Assembly (NCBI GenBank): GCA_020845475.1
Contig: JADLFN010000016.1
Location: forward strand, 62,001-126,000
Origin: Planctomycetota bacterium
GTDB lineage: Bacteria; Planctomycetota; UBA8742; UBA2392
Length of the DNA: 64,000 nt
Reading direction: 5' to 3'
Shown in pieces: positions 45,401 through 53,252 of the stretch. The notes beneath the pieces were generated by a model. That model worked only from the letters and a program-made list of their open reading frames with translations. It was not told the origin of the DNA and did no database searches. Numbering within the stretch: position 1 is the stretch's first letter; every line of letters starts with the position of its first letter. The position numbers and the translations under genes were made by a program.

Positions 45401-47341
45401 AGTGCGGCCAACGTGCAGGCGCTCGATGCGCGCATCAAAGCGGCCTTCGAGAAGGGCGGCGTGGCCGATTTCACCAAGACCGATTTCTACGCCCGCCCGG
45501 AGACCAGCTTTACGCCCGCCGAGCTCAAGCTCAGCGGCCCCGAGGTGGCAAAGCTGCGCCAGGACCTCACGATCGCCAAGAGCGTGCGCGAGGCCAAGCT
45601 GGTTGTTGCTTACCTCAAGAGCCTCGCCAGCCCGGACAAAGACAAGCTCAACGCGCCCCAGCACGAGATTTTCAAGCGCTACGCGGGCAACGGCGATGCT
45701 TACGCGTTCATGGAAAGCGACGGCGTGGTGGATGAAAGCATCATTAAGGAAATCGAGCTGCTGCCCAACGGCCAGAAGGACGCCGAAGGCCAGGATGCCG
45801 AGGCCCGCAGCCACAAGCTCAAGGGCTACAGTGAGTTCAAGAAGTGGATGGACGAAATGGCCAACGCCAAGGCAGACCTTGACAAGGCCCGCGCGGGCGC
45901 CAACGCCAAACTGAAAGACGGCGGCAACGTAGGCGCGTTCGCCGAAGACATCGTCGCCGCTACCGCGCGCATCCGCAAGGCGCGCGAAATGCTGGAGGGC
46001 ACCTTCGCCGGCTTTGGCAAGAAGTTCGTCAGCTATTACGGCTGCGCCTCGTGCCACAGCATCCCCGGCATGGAGGACGAAGGCAAAATCGGCACCGAGC
46101 TGACCTATGAAGGCAGCAAGCTGATCGAACGCCTTGACTTCGGCCTGCACCACGAACGCCCGCAACCCGAGGATCCCAAGGCTGCGGGCCAGCCTGAGTT
46201 CGCGCCACTCATGACCTATCACGGCGGGCGCAAACTCGGCGGACGCGGCTTTGAGCTGCCCGCGCAGTTCAAGCGCGACTTCATCGCCGACAAGCACGAT
46301 TACGACACCAAGCTGGTTTGGTTCACGGGCAAGGTGTACAGCCCGCGCCAGTACGACAAAGGCAAGCGCCGCAGCAACTGGTTTGAACGCCTGCGCATGC
46401 CTCTGTTCGAACTCGACGATGAAGAATCACGGCTGATCGGTATGTTCATCGCCGGCTCGCGCGAGACCAAGCTGCCGCCCGAGAAATTCATGTACCAGCT
46501 CAAGGGCGACGCCAAGGTCAAGGCCGACGGCTGGTGGCTGCTGCGCAAATACAACTGCGTGGGCTGCCACGATATCGGCCGCCACGAGGCGCACATCCGC
46601 CGCATCGCACCCTATAACGGCGGCGACAACGCCACGCTCAACACGCCGCCGCGGCTCAACGATGCCGGCCTGCGCCTGAACCCTGCCTGGCTGGTCGGCT
46701 GGCTGCAGCACCCGAGCATGGTGCGCCACATGCAGCTTTCCGGCGATGGCAGCGGCTATGACCTTGGCCTGCGCATGCCCAACTTCGGCCTGACCGAAAG
46801 CGAAGCGCGCACGATAGCGGCGTTCCTGGCGATATACGCCAAGACGCCGGTCTCTTACTCCACGCCGCCCAACCTGACGCTCTCGCAGGAAGAGCAGGAC
46901 TTCGCCAAGGCGATGATCGCCAGCGAAGGCTGCAACAGTTGCCACGACTACCGTGAGGATGTTGACGGCTACCGCGTGCCGGGCGGCAAGGCGCCCAACC
47001 TGGGCAACGCGCAGGAACGCGTTCGCTTCCAGTGGGTGCACGGCTGGCTGACGGACCCGGATCTGATTCAGCCGCTCAACCGCATGACGCGCTTCTTCCG
47101 CCCCGGCCCCGACGGTCGCTCACTGTTCAACGACGACCCCAAGGCCGGCGGCAACGCCGACTACGGCAAAATCCTCAACCTCGAGGGCACGGCACGCTGG
47201 TCCAAGGAGCAGATGCCGCGCGATCCAGCTGGAATTCTGCGTGATTACGTCCTGTTCTACTATCCGAAGACACGCGCAGGCCAGGATGAGCTGCAGGAGC
47301 TGACGCGCAAACACACCGAAGCCAAACCGAAGATTCCATAA
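42497..47341 (+). CDS. Giant octahaem c-type cytochrome, probable c1 replacement
   Basis: A 1,614-residue membrane-anchored cytochrome. One N-terminal helix (about residues 25-47) is followed by about 320 residues of charged coiled coil, then eight CxxCH haem sites starting at Cys 374, 574, 618, 646, 868, 1183, 1354 and 1479. Long haem-free spacers separate several sites, and a second charged coiled region lies near 660-750. No haem-free copies or extra CxxxCH sites were found. Position between cytochrome b and a cupredoxin indicates it takes electrons from the Rieske centre in place of cytochrome c1. The ATG at 42497 follows the repeat arm closely and has no clear ribosome-binding site. The length and spacing are unusual; no named family recognised. 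Confidence 0.88.
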   Translation: MTNLAQKKPTDEPADPIVQQSLLTPLTITVAVLVAALGWMVFDEFYVKQKWRHHYQPKYLEVAHDYWTVKQAEAEERAKLGVLLTDKLAAIDQRYEGSVRAAQESAQEIIDEAKADYAALENTAEFVKWEDDLIKKLKAVAPPQPDKLEDEDARDSAKTALDEIKSLDKDILEYLTARYLNKEEAKRADAEKITLLKAKLPPAEKLAIDAAGWPGVAEAGAYEADIRTYLGRVATIKGIEYRMALRQKDYDDIDGLVTDPRGLRNERAMYLAELYLYDSGRDKSVIKTEAFLTREERVMRRAPVQQKLREEINALNNERVAFEDPRLNQRKAVARLTADLDAIRSRIAGLGTQKIDIQQRFVQNQGANNIVDRCETCHYGADKPGMGQGELWRVSGVFVAADFMDKHSETDFFKELNEDEKLRAAFELDGKARENLEGVEFPTFKELADLAGAFDYAYDKTADEDGLTAFERRYGKGKKLDPRTKAGYALMALARAEHFLRGDLGQLGQVSDDPAKILNNEAFIKLAVTKRFRVLFRYASRTFRTFVRDNLLMFASHPDTHGLLDIHKPSEFGCTTCHEGQGRHISGDGMLTAVQKAHGYYHHSLWQLFKDGYYEAGCQMCHNKEIEIEGAPQLQAARDLFLRNGCWGCHKYDGFEPQSDERMQISKDLGDLRQREFASLTALDKAQRRKNELGAAVNAGSADAAAEREFFQDLPKLIQSRNYELYELQRQIATAERRIKELETEVKHVAPNLGQLAAKIEDKGWIARWVRYPKGFRPSTKMPHFFYGPFSHETDEDGNAVEDEFGNHVLNAENVQALKLITAYVWQAARWNKERGNVATPGGGGSYGVPNDAASIKLGKDLFDSRGCQGCHTAKPDIALGKDGKSAVPVGKYLTADGKPTMDVNEAGRDKNGLLLHNEDAYSWAANLSREGEKNNPDYLVEWILQPRSKDPHSVMPSIWSAAVDFPLSAANVQALDARIKAAFEKGGVADFTKTDFYARPETSFTPAELKLSGPEVAKLRQDLTIAKSVREAKLVVAYLKSLASPDKDKLNAPQHEIFKRYAGNGDAYAFMESDGVVDESIIKEIELLPNGQKDAEGQDAEARSHKLKGYSEFKKWMDEMANAKADLDKARAGANAKLKDGGNVGAFAEDIVAATARIRKAREMLEGTFAGFGKKFVSYYGCASCHSIPGMEDEGKIGTELTYEGSKLIERLDFGLHHERPQPEDPKAAGQPEFAPLMTYHGGRKLGGRGFELPAQFKRDFIADKHDYDTKLVWFTGKVYSPRQYDKGKRRSNWFERLRMPLFELDDEESRLIGMFIAGSRETKLPPEKFMYQLKGDAKVKADGWWLLRKYNCVGCHDIGRHEAHIRRIAPYNGGDNATLNTPPRLNDAGLRLNPAWLVGWLQHPSMVRHMQLSGDGSGYDLGLRMPNFGLTESEARTIAAFLAIYAKTPVSYSTPPNLTLSQEEQDFAKAMIASEGCNSCHDYREDVDGYRVPGGKAPNLGNAQERVRFQWVHGWLTDPDLIQPLNRMTRFFRPGPDGRSLFNDDPKAGGNADYGKILNLEGTARWSKEQMPRDPAGILRDYVLFYYPKTRAGQDELQELTRKHTEAKPKIP

Positions 47342-47380
47342 CGCGGGGGCATTAGCAGCTTGAAAGACACGGAGACAGCC

Positions 47381-48424
47381 ATGAAGAAGAACACGAACGA
47401 TTCGACGAACGCACAGCGCCGCGCATTCCTGAGCAAAGGCATCATGCTCGCCGGCGGCATCATGCTCACGCCGCTCTGGCTCGAAGGCTGCGGCGGCGGT
47501 GACAACCAGGGTGAAGGCCGCGCGCCCAAGAAGAAGAAGGGCACGAGCACGCCCGCCGGTGATGGCGGCGGCGGCGACAGCGGCACCCCCACGCCCGTGG
47601 CCGGCGAGTACAAGTGTGTGGACGCCTCGGAGCTCGGCAGCAAGCAGAGCGTCAAGATTACGGTCAATTACAAGGGCGAGCACATCGACTGGACCGATCC
47701 CCGCCTCAAGAAAACCGGCCTGGCCGCCGACGATGGTGCGCACGCCATGGGCCAGCCCAAGGATGAAAAGGAAACCGTCGAAGAAGTGCTCGCCAAGTTC
47801 TACCCCGAGCCCAACCCGCTCGGCACCAAGTACGTCGTCGAGGAAAAAGTCCTCACGATCAAGGAAGGCGACAGCGTGCGCCTGTGCAACTGCGTGATCG
47901 TGCTTGACCCGCGCGGCCCGGCCAAAGTGGCCAAGAACCCGCGCAACAACGTGCACGTGCTCAACCAGTATTTCCGCTTCGAGCCGCGCGTTCACGACGT
48001 CGCCACGCGCGGCCACGTGACGTGGGATAATAAGGACCCTGTCAATCACGTAGTGGCAACGCCCGGCATCTTCCCCACGAACCTGCCCAATGTTGCCATC
48101 TCCGATGGCGGCACGGCCACGACGGGCAAAAGCGTTTCCACCAACACCGGCGAAGGCGCTTTGGGCTTCATCAAGAAGGGCTGGTATGGCGTGAACTGCT
48201 CGCTGCACGCCTGGGAACTGGGCCGCATCTATGTTTCCGACCACGCCTACGCGGGCGTGAGCAGCAAGGCCAACAAGTGTGAAGTCGCGTTCGACAACGT
48301 TGCCGACGGCAGCTACGAGCTGCAGGTGTGGCACGAGTCCGCCTCCGAACCGATCCACAAGGAAATGATCGAGGTGAAGTCGGGCTTTGCGCCCAAGTCG
48401 ATCGATCTGGCGAAGATCGCCTAG
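47381..48424 (+). CDS. Cupredoxin-like lipoprotein with Tat-type signal
   Basis: A 347-residue exported protein. RRAFLSKG with arginines 13-14 and the lipobox LWLEGC (C37) indicate Tat export and lipid anchoring. A Gly/Lys-rich linker (about 38-80) precedes a beta-rich domain with type-1 copper ligand candidates H223 (VNHVV), C273 and H276 (NCSLHAW). The expected methionine ligand is not evident. The C-terminal DGSYELQVWHE looks like a carboxypeptidase-regulatory-like strand pair, as in methylamine-utilisation-type plastocyanins. It probably shuttles electrons between the multihaem protein and the oxidase. ATG 47381 has GGAG six bases upstream. Confidence 0.82.
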   Translation: MKKNTNDSTNAQRRAFLSKGIMLAGGIMLTPLWLEGCGGGDNQGEGRAPKKKKGTSTPAGDGGGGDSGTPTPVAGEYKCVDASELGSKQSVKITVNYKGEHIDWTDPRLKKTGLAADDGAHAMGQPKDEKETVEEVLAKFYPEPNPLGTKYVVEEKVLTIKEGDSVRLCNCVIVLDPRGPAKVAKNPRNNVHVLNQYFRFEPRVHDVATRGHVTWDNKDPVNHVVATPGIFPTNLPNVAISDGGTATTGKSVSTNTGEGALGFIKKGWYGVNCSLHAWELGRIYVSDHAYAGVSSKANKCEVAFDNVADGSYELQVWHESASEPIHKEMIEVKSGFAPKSIDLAKIA

Positions 48425-48505
48425 CGTCAGGCCGAAAGTCCGGCAATGGCGGCAAGTCGCCCTTGCCGGATCTCGGCATCCGAAACTCAGTAAACAGGAA
48501 TGTCT

Positions 48506-49930
48506 ATGGCTGGAGCCATTCACGCACACGCCGATGTCGCCCACGAATCCAAGGATGCGCCAATCACCGCCGTCCTGGAACCGCTGGTGAACAAGAACAT
48601 CGTTTACGCATGGGTTTTCGCGGCGTTGTTCTGGGTCATCTGGGGCCCCTGGGCCGGTTTCTTCACCAGCCTGAAGTTCAACTTCCCCTGGCTGCTCGCC
48701 GACCAGTACTGGACGATGTACGGCGTCATGCGCATCTCCCACACCCAGTCCGTTTCCTACGGCTGGTTCTCGATGGGCACGATCGCCATGGCGCACTACA
48801 TGGTGCCCAAGCTGTGCGGCCGCCCGATTTTCAAGCCGCTGTTCTCCTGGATCGGCGTCGCCTGCTGGAACGTGGGCATGATTATGGGTATTGGCGGCTT
48901 CCACATTGGCTTCAACCAGGGCCTGGAAATGGCCGAGATGAACTGGGTCGCCGACTTGTTCGTCGCCACGGGCCTGGTGTGCGTGCTCGTGAACCTGTTT
49001 TTGACCATCGCCAACCGCCGCGAACCCAAGATTTACGTCAGCCTCTGGTACCTGATGGCCGGCTTCACCTGGACGGCGCTGAACTACCTCACCGGCAACT
49101 TCCTCGCGCCGCTTACCACGGGCGCAAATTCGGCCGCACTCAACGGGTTCTTCCTGCATAACGTCGTGGGCCTGTGGGTCACGCCCATGGGTGTGGCTAC
49201 GGCCTACTACCTGATGCCGGTGGTGACGCGCAACCCGCTGTACTCGCACAAGCTATCCATGATCGGTTTCTGGGCGCTGGCCTTCTTTTATCCGTTCACG
49301 GGCGCGCACCATTATCTGTTCAGCCCGATTCCGGACTGGGTTGAGACGATCGCGATTGTCTCTTCCATGATGCTGATCGTGCCCGTGTGGACGGTGCTGG
49401 CCAACTTCTGGGGCACTATGCGCGGTCGCTGGGATTTGTTCGCCAACACGGTGACCATGAAGCTGCTGATCCTGGGCGCGGTCTATTACCTTACCACCTG
49501 CTTCCAGGGCCCCACGCAGGCGCTGCGCGCCTTGCAGCCCGTGGTGCACTTCACGGATTACGTGGTCGGCCACGCGCACCTGGCGTTGTTTGGCGTGTTC
49601 TCACTCTGGACCATGGCGGCCTTCTACTACATCGTGCCCAAGCTGGCGGGACGCGAGATTTACAGCGTAGGCATGGCGCGCGCCACCTTCTGGCTCACGT
49701 TCTTCGGCTTCCTGATCATGGCGCTGATCCTGTGGATCGCCGGTATCGTTCAGGGCCACCAGCTGATCAACAACGTGGACTGGCCCGACACGCTCGACAC
49801 CAACGCGTTCTACTGGCACCTGCGCACAGTGGGCGGCTTCCTGATGGACGTGGGCATGCTGTTCTTTGTCTACAACATTGTGGCGACGATGTTCTGGGGC
49901 AAGCCCTCAGCAAACCCGCGGGTGGTGTAA
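48506..49930 (+). CDS. ccoN: cbb3-type cytochrome c oxidase subunit I
   Basis: The catalytic subunit, about 474 residues and 12 membrane helices. Haem and CuB ligands are visible in MRISHTQSVSYGW, FLHNVVGLWVTP, GAHHYLF and HFTDYVVGHAHLALFG. It reduces oxygen with high affinity. Of two ATGs (48500 and 48506) the second is preferred: AGGA lies six bases upstream of it, but only one base from the first. It follows the cupredoxin gene by about 80 bases. Confidence 0.95.
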   Translation: MAGAIHAHADVAHESKDAPITAVLEPLVNKNIVYAWVFAALFWVIWGPWAGFFTSLKFNFPWLLADQYWTMYGVMRISHTQSVSYGWFSMGTIAMAHYMVPKLCGRPIFKPLFSWIGVACWNVGMIMGIGGFHIGFNQGLEMAEMNWVADLFVATGLVCVLVNLFLTIANRREPKIYVSLWYLMAGFTWTALNYLTGNFLAPLTTGANSAALNGFFLHNVVGLWVTPMGVATAYYLMPVVTRNPLYSHKLSMIGFWALAFFYPFTGAHHYLFSPIPDWVETIAIVSSMMLIVPVWTVLANFWGTMRGRWDLFANTVTMKLLILGAVYYLTTCFQGPTQALRALQPVVHFTDYVVGHAHLALFGVFSLWTMAAFYYIVPKLAGREIYSVGMARATFWLTFFGFLIMALILWIAGIVQGHQLINNVDWPDTLDTNAFYWHLRTVGGFLMDVGMLFFVYNIVATMFWGKPSANPRVV

Positions 49931-50018
49931 TTCGTGGTCCGTGTTTCGTGGTTCGTGGCCCGTAAAGGCCAACCGACTCGAAAAAACACGGAACACGAAC
50001 CACGGACCACGAGGCACG
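49931..50018. repeat. Long intergenic hairpin, 'CACGAACCACGGACCACGAA' vocabulary (copy 3)
   Basis: Left arm 49931-49962 (TTCGTGGTCCGTGTTTCGTG and on) and right arm 49987-50018 (CACGGAACACGAACCACGGA and on). It separates ccoN from the ccoO-like gene. Confidence 0.88.
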
Positions 50019-50037
50019 CAGTCGGAAACACGAAACC

Positions 50038-52218
50038 ATGAAAAAATACATTCTCTTCGCCGGCGTCAGCTTCTACTTCCTCACGTTCATGGCCATCGTG
50101 GGCGTGGCGTGGATTGACATCGAGGAATCGCCCGACTTTCACTTTGTCACCAACGTGATCACCGGCGAGCGCGTGCGCGTGTTCAATTATTCCGAACTCA
50201 GCGCGTTCCGCGAGATGGAATGGGCGCAAACACTGCGCTACCCCATGGCCGCCGCCGACAAAGCCGAAAAAGAAGCCGAGCGCAAGCCGCTCAACGACAA
50301 GCTCGCAGCCTGGGGCCAGTACCAGGGCTCGCTGTACAACGTTTCGCTCGAGGGCGAAAAAATCGTCAACGCGCCCAACGTCGAGCGCGGCCAGGAGGAA
50401 TACAAATCCGCCGCGTGCTGGCATTGCCACAGCCAGTTCGTGCGCCCCTTTGAGTATGAAAACCGCCGCTGGGGCCCCACCGCCCAGATTGGCGAAGCCA
50501 GCTTCGAATCGCCCCACTTCTTTGCCACGCGCCGCGTAGGCCCGGATCTGCTGCGCGAAGGAGGCCTGCGCCCCGATGACTGGCACTACGCGCACTTCTT
50601 CAACCCGCGCTTCACCGTGCCCCAGAGCATCATGGCGCCCTTTGGCGGCATGAGCCATTTCTACGTGCCGCTGGCCGGCGCGCGCCGCACCGAAATCCAG
50701 CGCGAAGTCGCCGAGAAATTCGCCGCCGACCCCAAGCGCGCAAACGCCCAGAATTCCGGCGACGCCGAGCTCACCATGTTCCCCTTCCTTGCCGAAGTCG
50801 CTGAGGAATACAAAGACGAAGCCTGGGTCATCTACAAGGGCCGCAGCGGCCAGACCGACCAGGACATCAACGCTACCAGCAGCCCGGTCATCCGCGTTGC
50901 CCCGCGCCCGACACAGGCCACGATTGACCTTGTGGCCTACGTGCAGTCGCGCGGCGTCAACATCGGCACCACCTCGGAGCTGGTGCAGAAGTTCGGCGGC
51001 TGGAAAAACGGCTCCGATGACACGGAGGTCGAAGCCGCGCTGAAGTTCTTCCGCAAGAAGGGCTTTGCCGCGGGCAACTGGCGCCAGCAGCCAGCCGTGA
51101 CCAAGCCCACGGGCGAGCCGGATTACGTGTTTGCGCCCGCTGTCAGCCTGGTGCTCGAGAAAGTCGTCGGCGGCAAGCAGCTTTCCGCCACTGAGCAGGA
51201 CTACCTGCTCGACGTGGACACCGCGCGCTTCCGTTTGCGTGCGTGGCGCCAGAGCGTCAAGCGCGGCGCTGACATGTTCGGCAAGAAGTGCATCGGCTGC
51301 CACGGCGGCCTTGAAGACAACAGCTACGCCAACGAGCGTTACACGGACTACCTCGTGCTCTCGACTGATTCCGAGTTCCTTGAGGTCTCCAACCCCAGGT
51401 TCCACCAGGTAGGCAACGGCTTTGGCCCTGCCGCGAAGTTCCTCGTGCCCGAGCCGCGCAACCTCACGCTCAACGCACCCATGGGCGAAAAGGGTGCCGC
51501 GAGGCACGACGTGGGCTATACCACGATTTACAAGTACCACAGCAACACCCGCAGCGACCTGCCGCTGCCGCGCGACCTGTTCCACCAGATCCGCAACGGC
51601 ATGATGCCGTCCTCGATGCCGGCCTGGCCGTTCCTGCAGGATTCCGAAGTGTGGGACCTGGTGAACTTCGTGATGTTCATCGGCCACAACAAGACCGGCC
51701 GCGCCGCCGCCAAGGGCGACGGTCTCTCGGAAGCGGAAATCGAGAACAGCGTGAAGGACTTCTATTCACTGACCGCGGTGCGCGCGAGCTTCTCGAACAT
51801 CCAGTCCATCCCCGCCGTGCCCAAGAAAGATGAAGCCGGCAACGCCGTCACCATTGCCATGCTCGAACGCCGCGGCGAGGAACTCTACAAGAAGAAGCGC
51901 AACATCAAGAACAAGGACGGCAGCGAAGCCGCGTCACAGTGCATGGATTGCCACGGCAGCGAAGGTGATAGCTGGGCGGGCAAGCGCATGGACATCATGA
52001 ACAAGATGGGTGTTCCGGCGCGCAACTTCTGGCAGGGCAACTTCAAGCTGGGTTCCTCGGCCGATGACATCTTCCTGACGCTGGTCAACGGCGTTGCGGG
52101 CACGCCCATGAACCCGCAGAACGCCAACCAGGCGTGGTCGGATCTCGATGCCTGGGCGCTGACCTATTACGTGCGCAAAATGGCGCGCATGGGCGTGACG
52201 CGGATTGAAGGCAAGTAG
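50038..52218 (+). CDS. ccoO: Fused cbb3 oxidase subunit: CcoO plus CcoP-like dihaem part
   Basis: A 726-residue membrane-anchored cytochrome with three CxxCH sites at Cys 127, 418 and 635. The N-terminal 330 or so residues match CcoO (one helix at 4-26, CWHCHSQFVRPF, GPDLLREGG); the rest supplies two further c-type haems that would do the work of separate CcoP. No distinct ccoP or ccoQ gene is present, which supports a fused form. It receives electrons from the periplasm and passes them to CcoN. The ATG at 50038 lies after the repeat arm, with GGAAACACG as a poor ribosome-binding site. Confidence 0.9.
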   Translation: MKKYILFAGVSFYFLTFMAIVGVAWIDIEESPDFHFVTNVITGERVRVFNYSELSAFREMEWAQTLRYPMAAADKAEKEAERKPLNDKLAAWGQYQGSLYNVSLEGEKIVNAPNVERGQEEYKSAACWHCHSQFVRPFEYENRRWGPTAQIGEASFESPHFFATRRVGPDLLREGGLRPDDWHYAHFFNPRFTVPQSIMAPFGGMSHFYVPLAGARRTEIQREVAEKFAADPKRANAQNSGDAELTMFPFLAEVAEEYKDEAWVIYKGRSGQTDQDINATSSPVIRVAPRPTQATIDLVAYVQSRGVNIGTTSELVQKFGGWKNGSDDTEVEAALKFFRKKGFAAGNWRQQPAVTKPTGEPDYVFAPAVSLVLEKVVGGKQLSATEQDYLLDVDTARFRLRAWRQSVKRGADMFGKKCIGCHGGLEDNSYANERYTDYLVLSTDSEFLEVSNPRFHQVGNGFGPAAKFLVPEPRNLTLNAPMGEKGAARHDVGYTTIYKYHSNTRSDLPLPRDLFHQIRNGMMPSSMPAWPFLQDSEVWDLVNFVMFIGHNKTGRAAAKGDGLSEAEIENSVKDFYSLTAVRASFSNIQSIPAVPKKDEAGNAVTIAMLERRGEELYKKKRNIKNKDGSEAASQCMDCHGSEGDSWAGKRMDIMNKMGVPARNFWQGNFKLGSSADDIFLTLVNGVAGTPMNPQNANQAWSDLDAWALTYYVRKMARMGVTRIEGK

Positions 52219-52238
52219 TCGGCGGATGCTTGAGCAAA

Positions 52239-52325
52239 GGGGTCTGGCTCCGCTTGCGTTGCCTGACCCTTTTGCGGGCGCACGAAAATGGGGTCAGGCA
52301 CCGGAACTGCCCGGAGCCAGACCCC
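52239..52325. repeat. Nested hairpin, 'GGGGTCTGGCTCCG' vocabulary, after ccoO
   Basis: GGGGTCTGGCTCCG (52239-52252) pairs perfectly with 52312-52325. A second nested pair, GCCTGACCC (52261-52269) with GGGTCAGGC (52291-52299), is also perfect. It may end or slow transcription of the structural oxidase genes. Confidence 0.9.
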
Positions 52326-52391
52326 ATTTCCTGTATCGCCTCAAGTGAGTCGCCCTAAAATCCAAAATCGCTTCTTTATTGAACGGCGACC

Positions 52392-53150
52392 ATGCTGCTG
52401 GCCATCGAACTGACACCCTCCATGGGCCTGCTTGCCGTTGCCGGCGCGGGGGCGCTCTTTGGCATGGGCGGTGCCGCCCACTGTGCCGGCATGTGCGGCG
52501 GGTTTCCGCTCGCTCTTTCCGCCTTGCCCGGCGGCGTGGGCGTGCGCGCTTTTCGCGTGGCGCTGTACAACTTCGGGCGCGGCTTCACCTACATCTTCCT
52601 GGCCATGATCGCGGGCGCGCTTGGCCTTTACTTCGGGCGCGCGCTGGAGCTGGGTGCGGCCGGCAGCGTGCTGGCGCGCGTGCTTTCCGTGGCGCTGGGC
52701 GTCACGATTATTCTCGTGGGCCTGTGGCTGCTGGGCGTGCCGCTGCCGTTTTGGAATCGCGTGCGCTCGAGCTTTCTGGCTGATCAGGTCGTGCTCTTGA
52801 CGCGCTCGCTGACCAAAAGCCAGTCCGCGCTTGCGCCCTTTGTGCTCGGGCTGGTCAACGGGCTTTTACCCTGCCCGCTGGTTTACGTGATGCTGACCAG
52901 CGCCTTTGTCGCAGCCGCGCGCTTTGAGAATTTGTGGGTGGCGCTTGCGGTCAGCGCGGGTTTTGCGCTGGGCACAATGCCGATCATGCTCAGCATCGGC
53001 ACGTTCGGCGCGGCCGTGGGAGCGGGCTCGAGGCGCCAGCTGCTGCGCCTGGCGGCAGTGCTGATGCTGCTGATGGGTGTAATCACCATCGCACGCGGCA
53101 TCCCGGCCTTGGACCCCTGGTTTCACTTAGGAATGGGGCACGAGCATTGA
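52392..53150 (+). CDS. SafE/TauE-like membrane protein of the cbb3 copper-supply group (COG2836)
   Basis: A 252-residue membrane protein with six helices. HCAGMCGGFPLALS (H30, C31, C35) is the hallmark of the COG2836 family found beside cbb3 oxidase genes, thought to supply copper; GLVNGLLPCPLVYVML is the second family motif. A short His-containing end GMGHEH follows. It lies between the oxidase subunits and ccoI. Confidence 0.88.
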   Translation: MLLAIELTPSMGLLAVAGAGALFGMGGAAHCAGMCGGFPLALSALPGGVGVRAFRVALYNFGRGFTYIFLAMIAGALGLYFGRALELGAAGSVLARVLSVALGVTIILVGLWLLGVPLPFWNRVRSSFLADQVVLLTRSLTKSQSALAPFVLGLVNGLLPCPLVYVMLTSAFVAAARFENLWVALAVSAGFALGTMPIMLSIGTFGAAVGAGSRRQLLRLAAVLMLLMGVITIARGIPALDPWFHLGMGHEH

Positions 53151-53155
53151 AAGCA

Positions 53156-53233
53156 TTTCTGAATGCTGAGTTCTGAATTCTGAATGGAACGGCGTCTCCA
53201 GAACAAATCAGAATTCAGAATTCAGAATTCAGG
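53156..53233. repeat. Long intergenic hairpin, 'GAATTCTGAATG' vocabulary (copy 3)
   Basis: Left arm 53156-53186 (TTTCTGAATGCTGAGTTCTG and on) and right arm 53206-53233 (AATCAGAATTCAGAATTCAG and on). It lies between the SafE-like gene and ccoI. Confidence 0.88.
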
Positions 53234-53252
53234 ACTAGAAGGCCAGGCATTC

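Noticed and set aside
53184-53252. Extended N-terminus of CcoI
   Set aside because: The extra residues (RLQNKSEFRIQNSG) are a translation of the GAATTC hairpin repeat.
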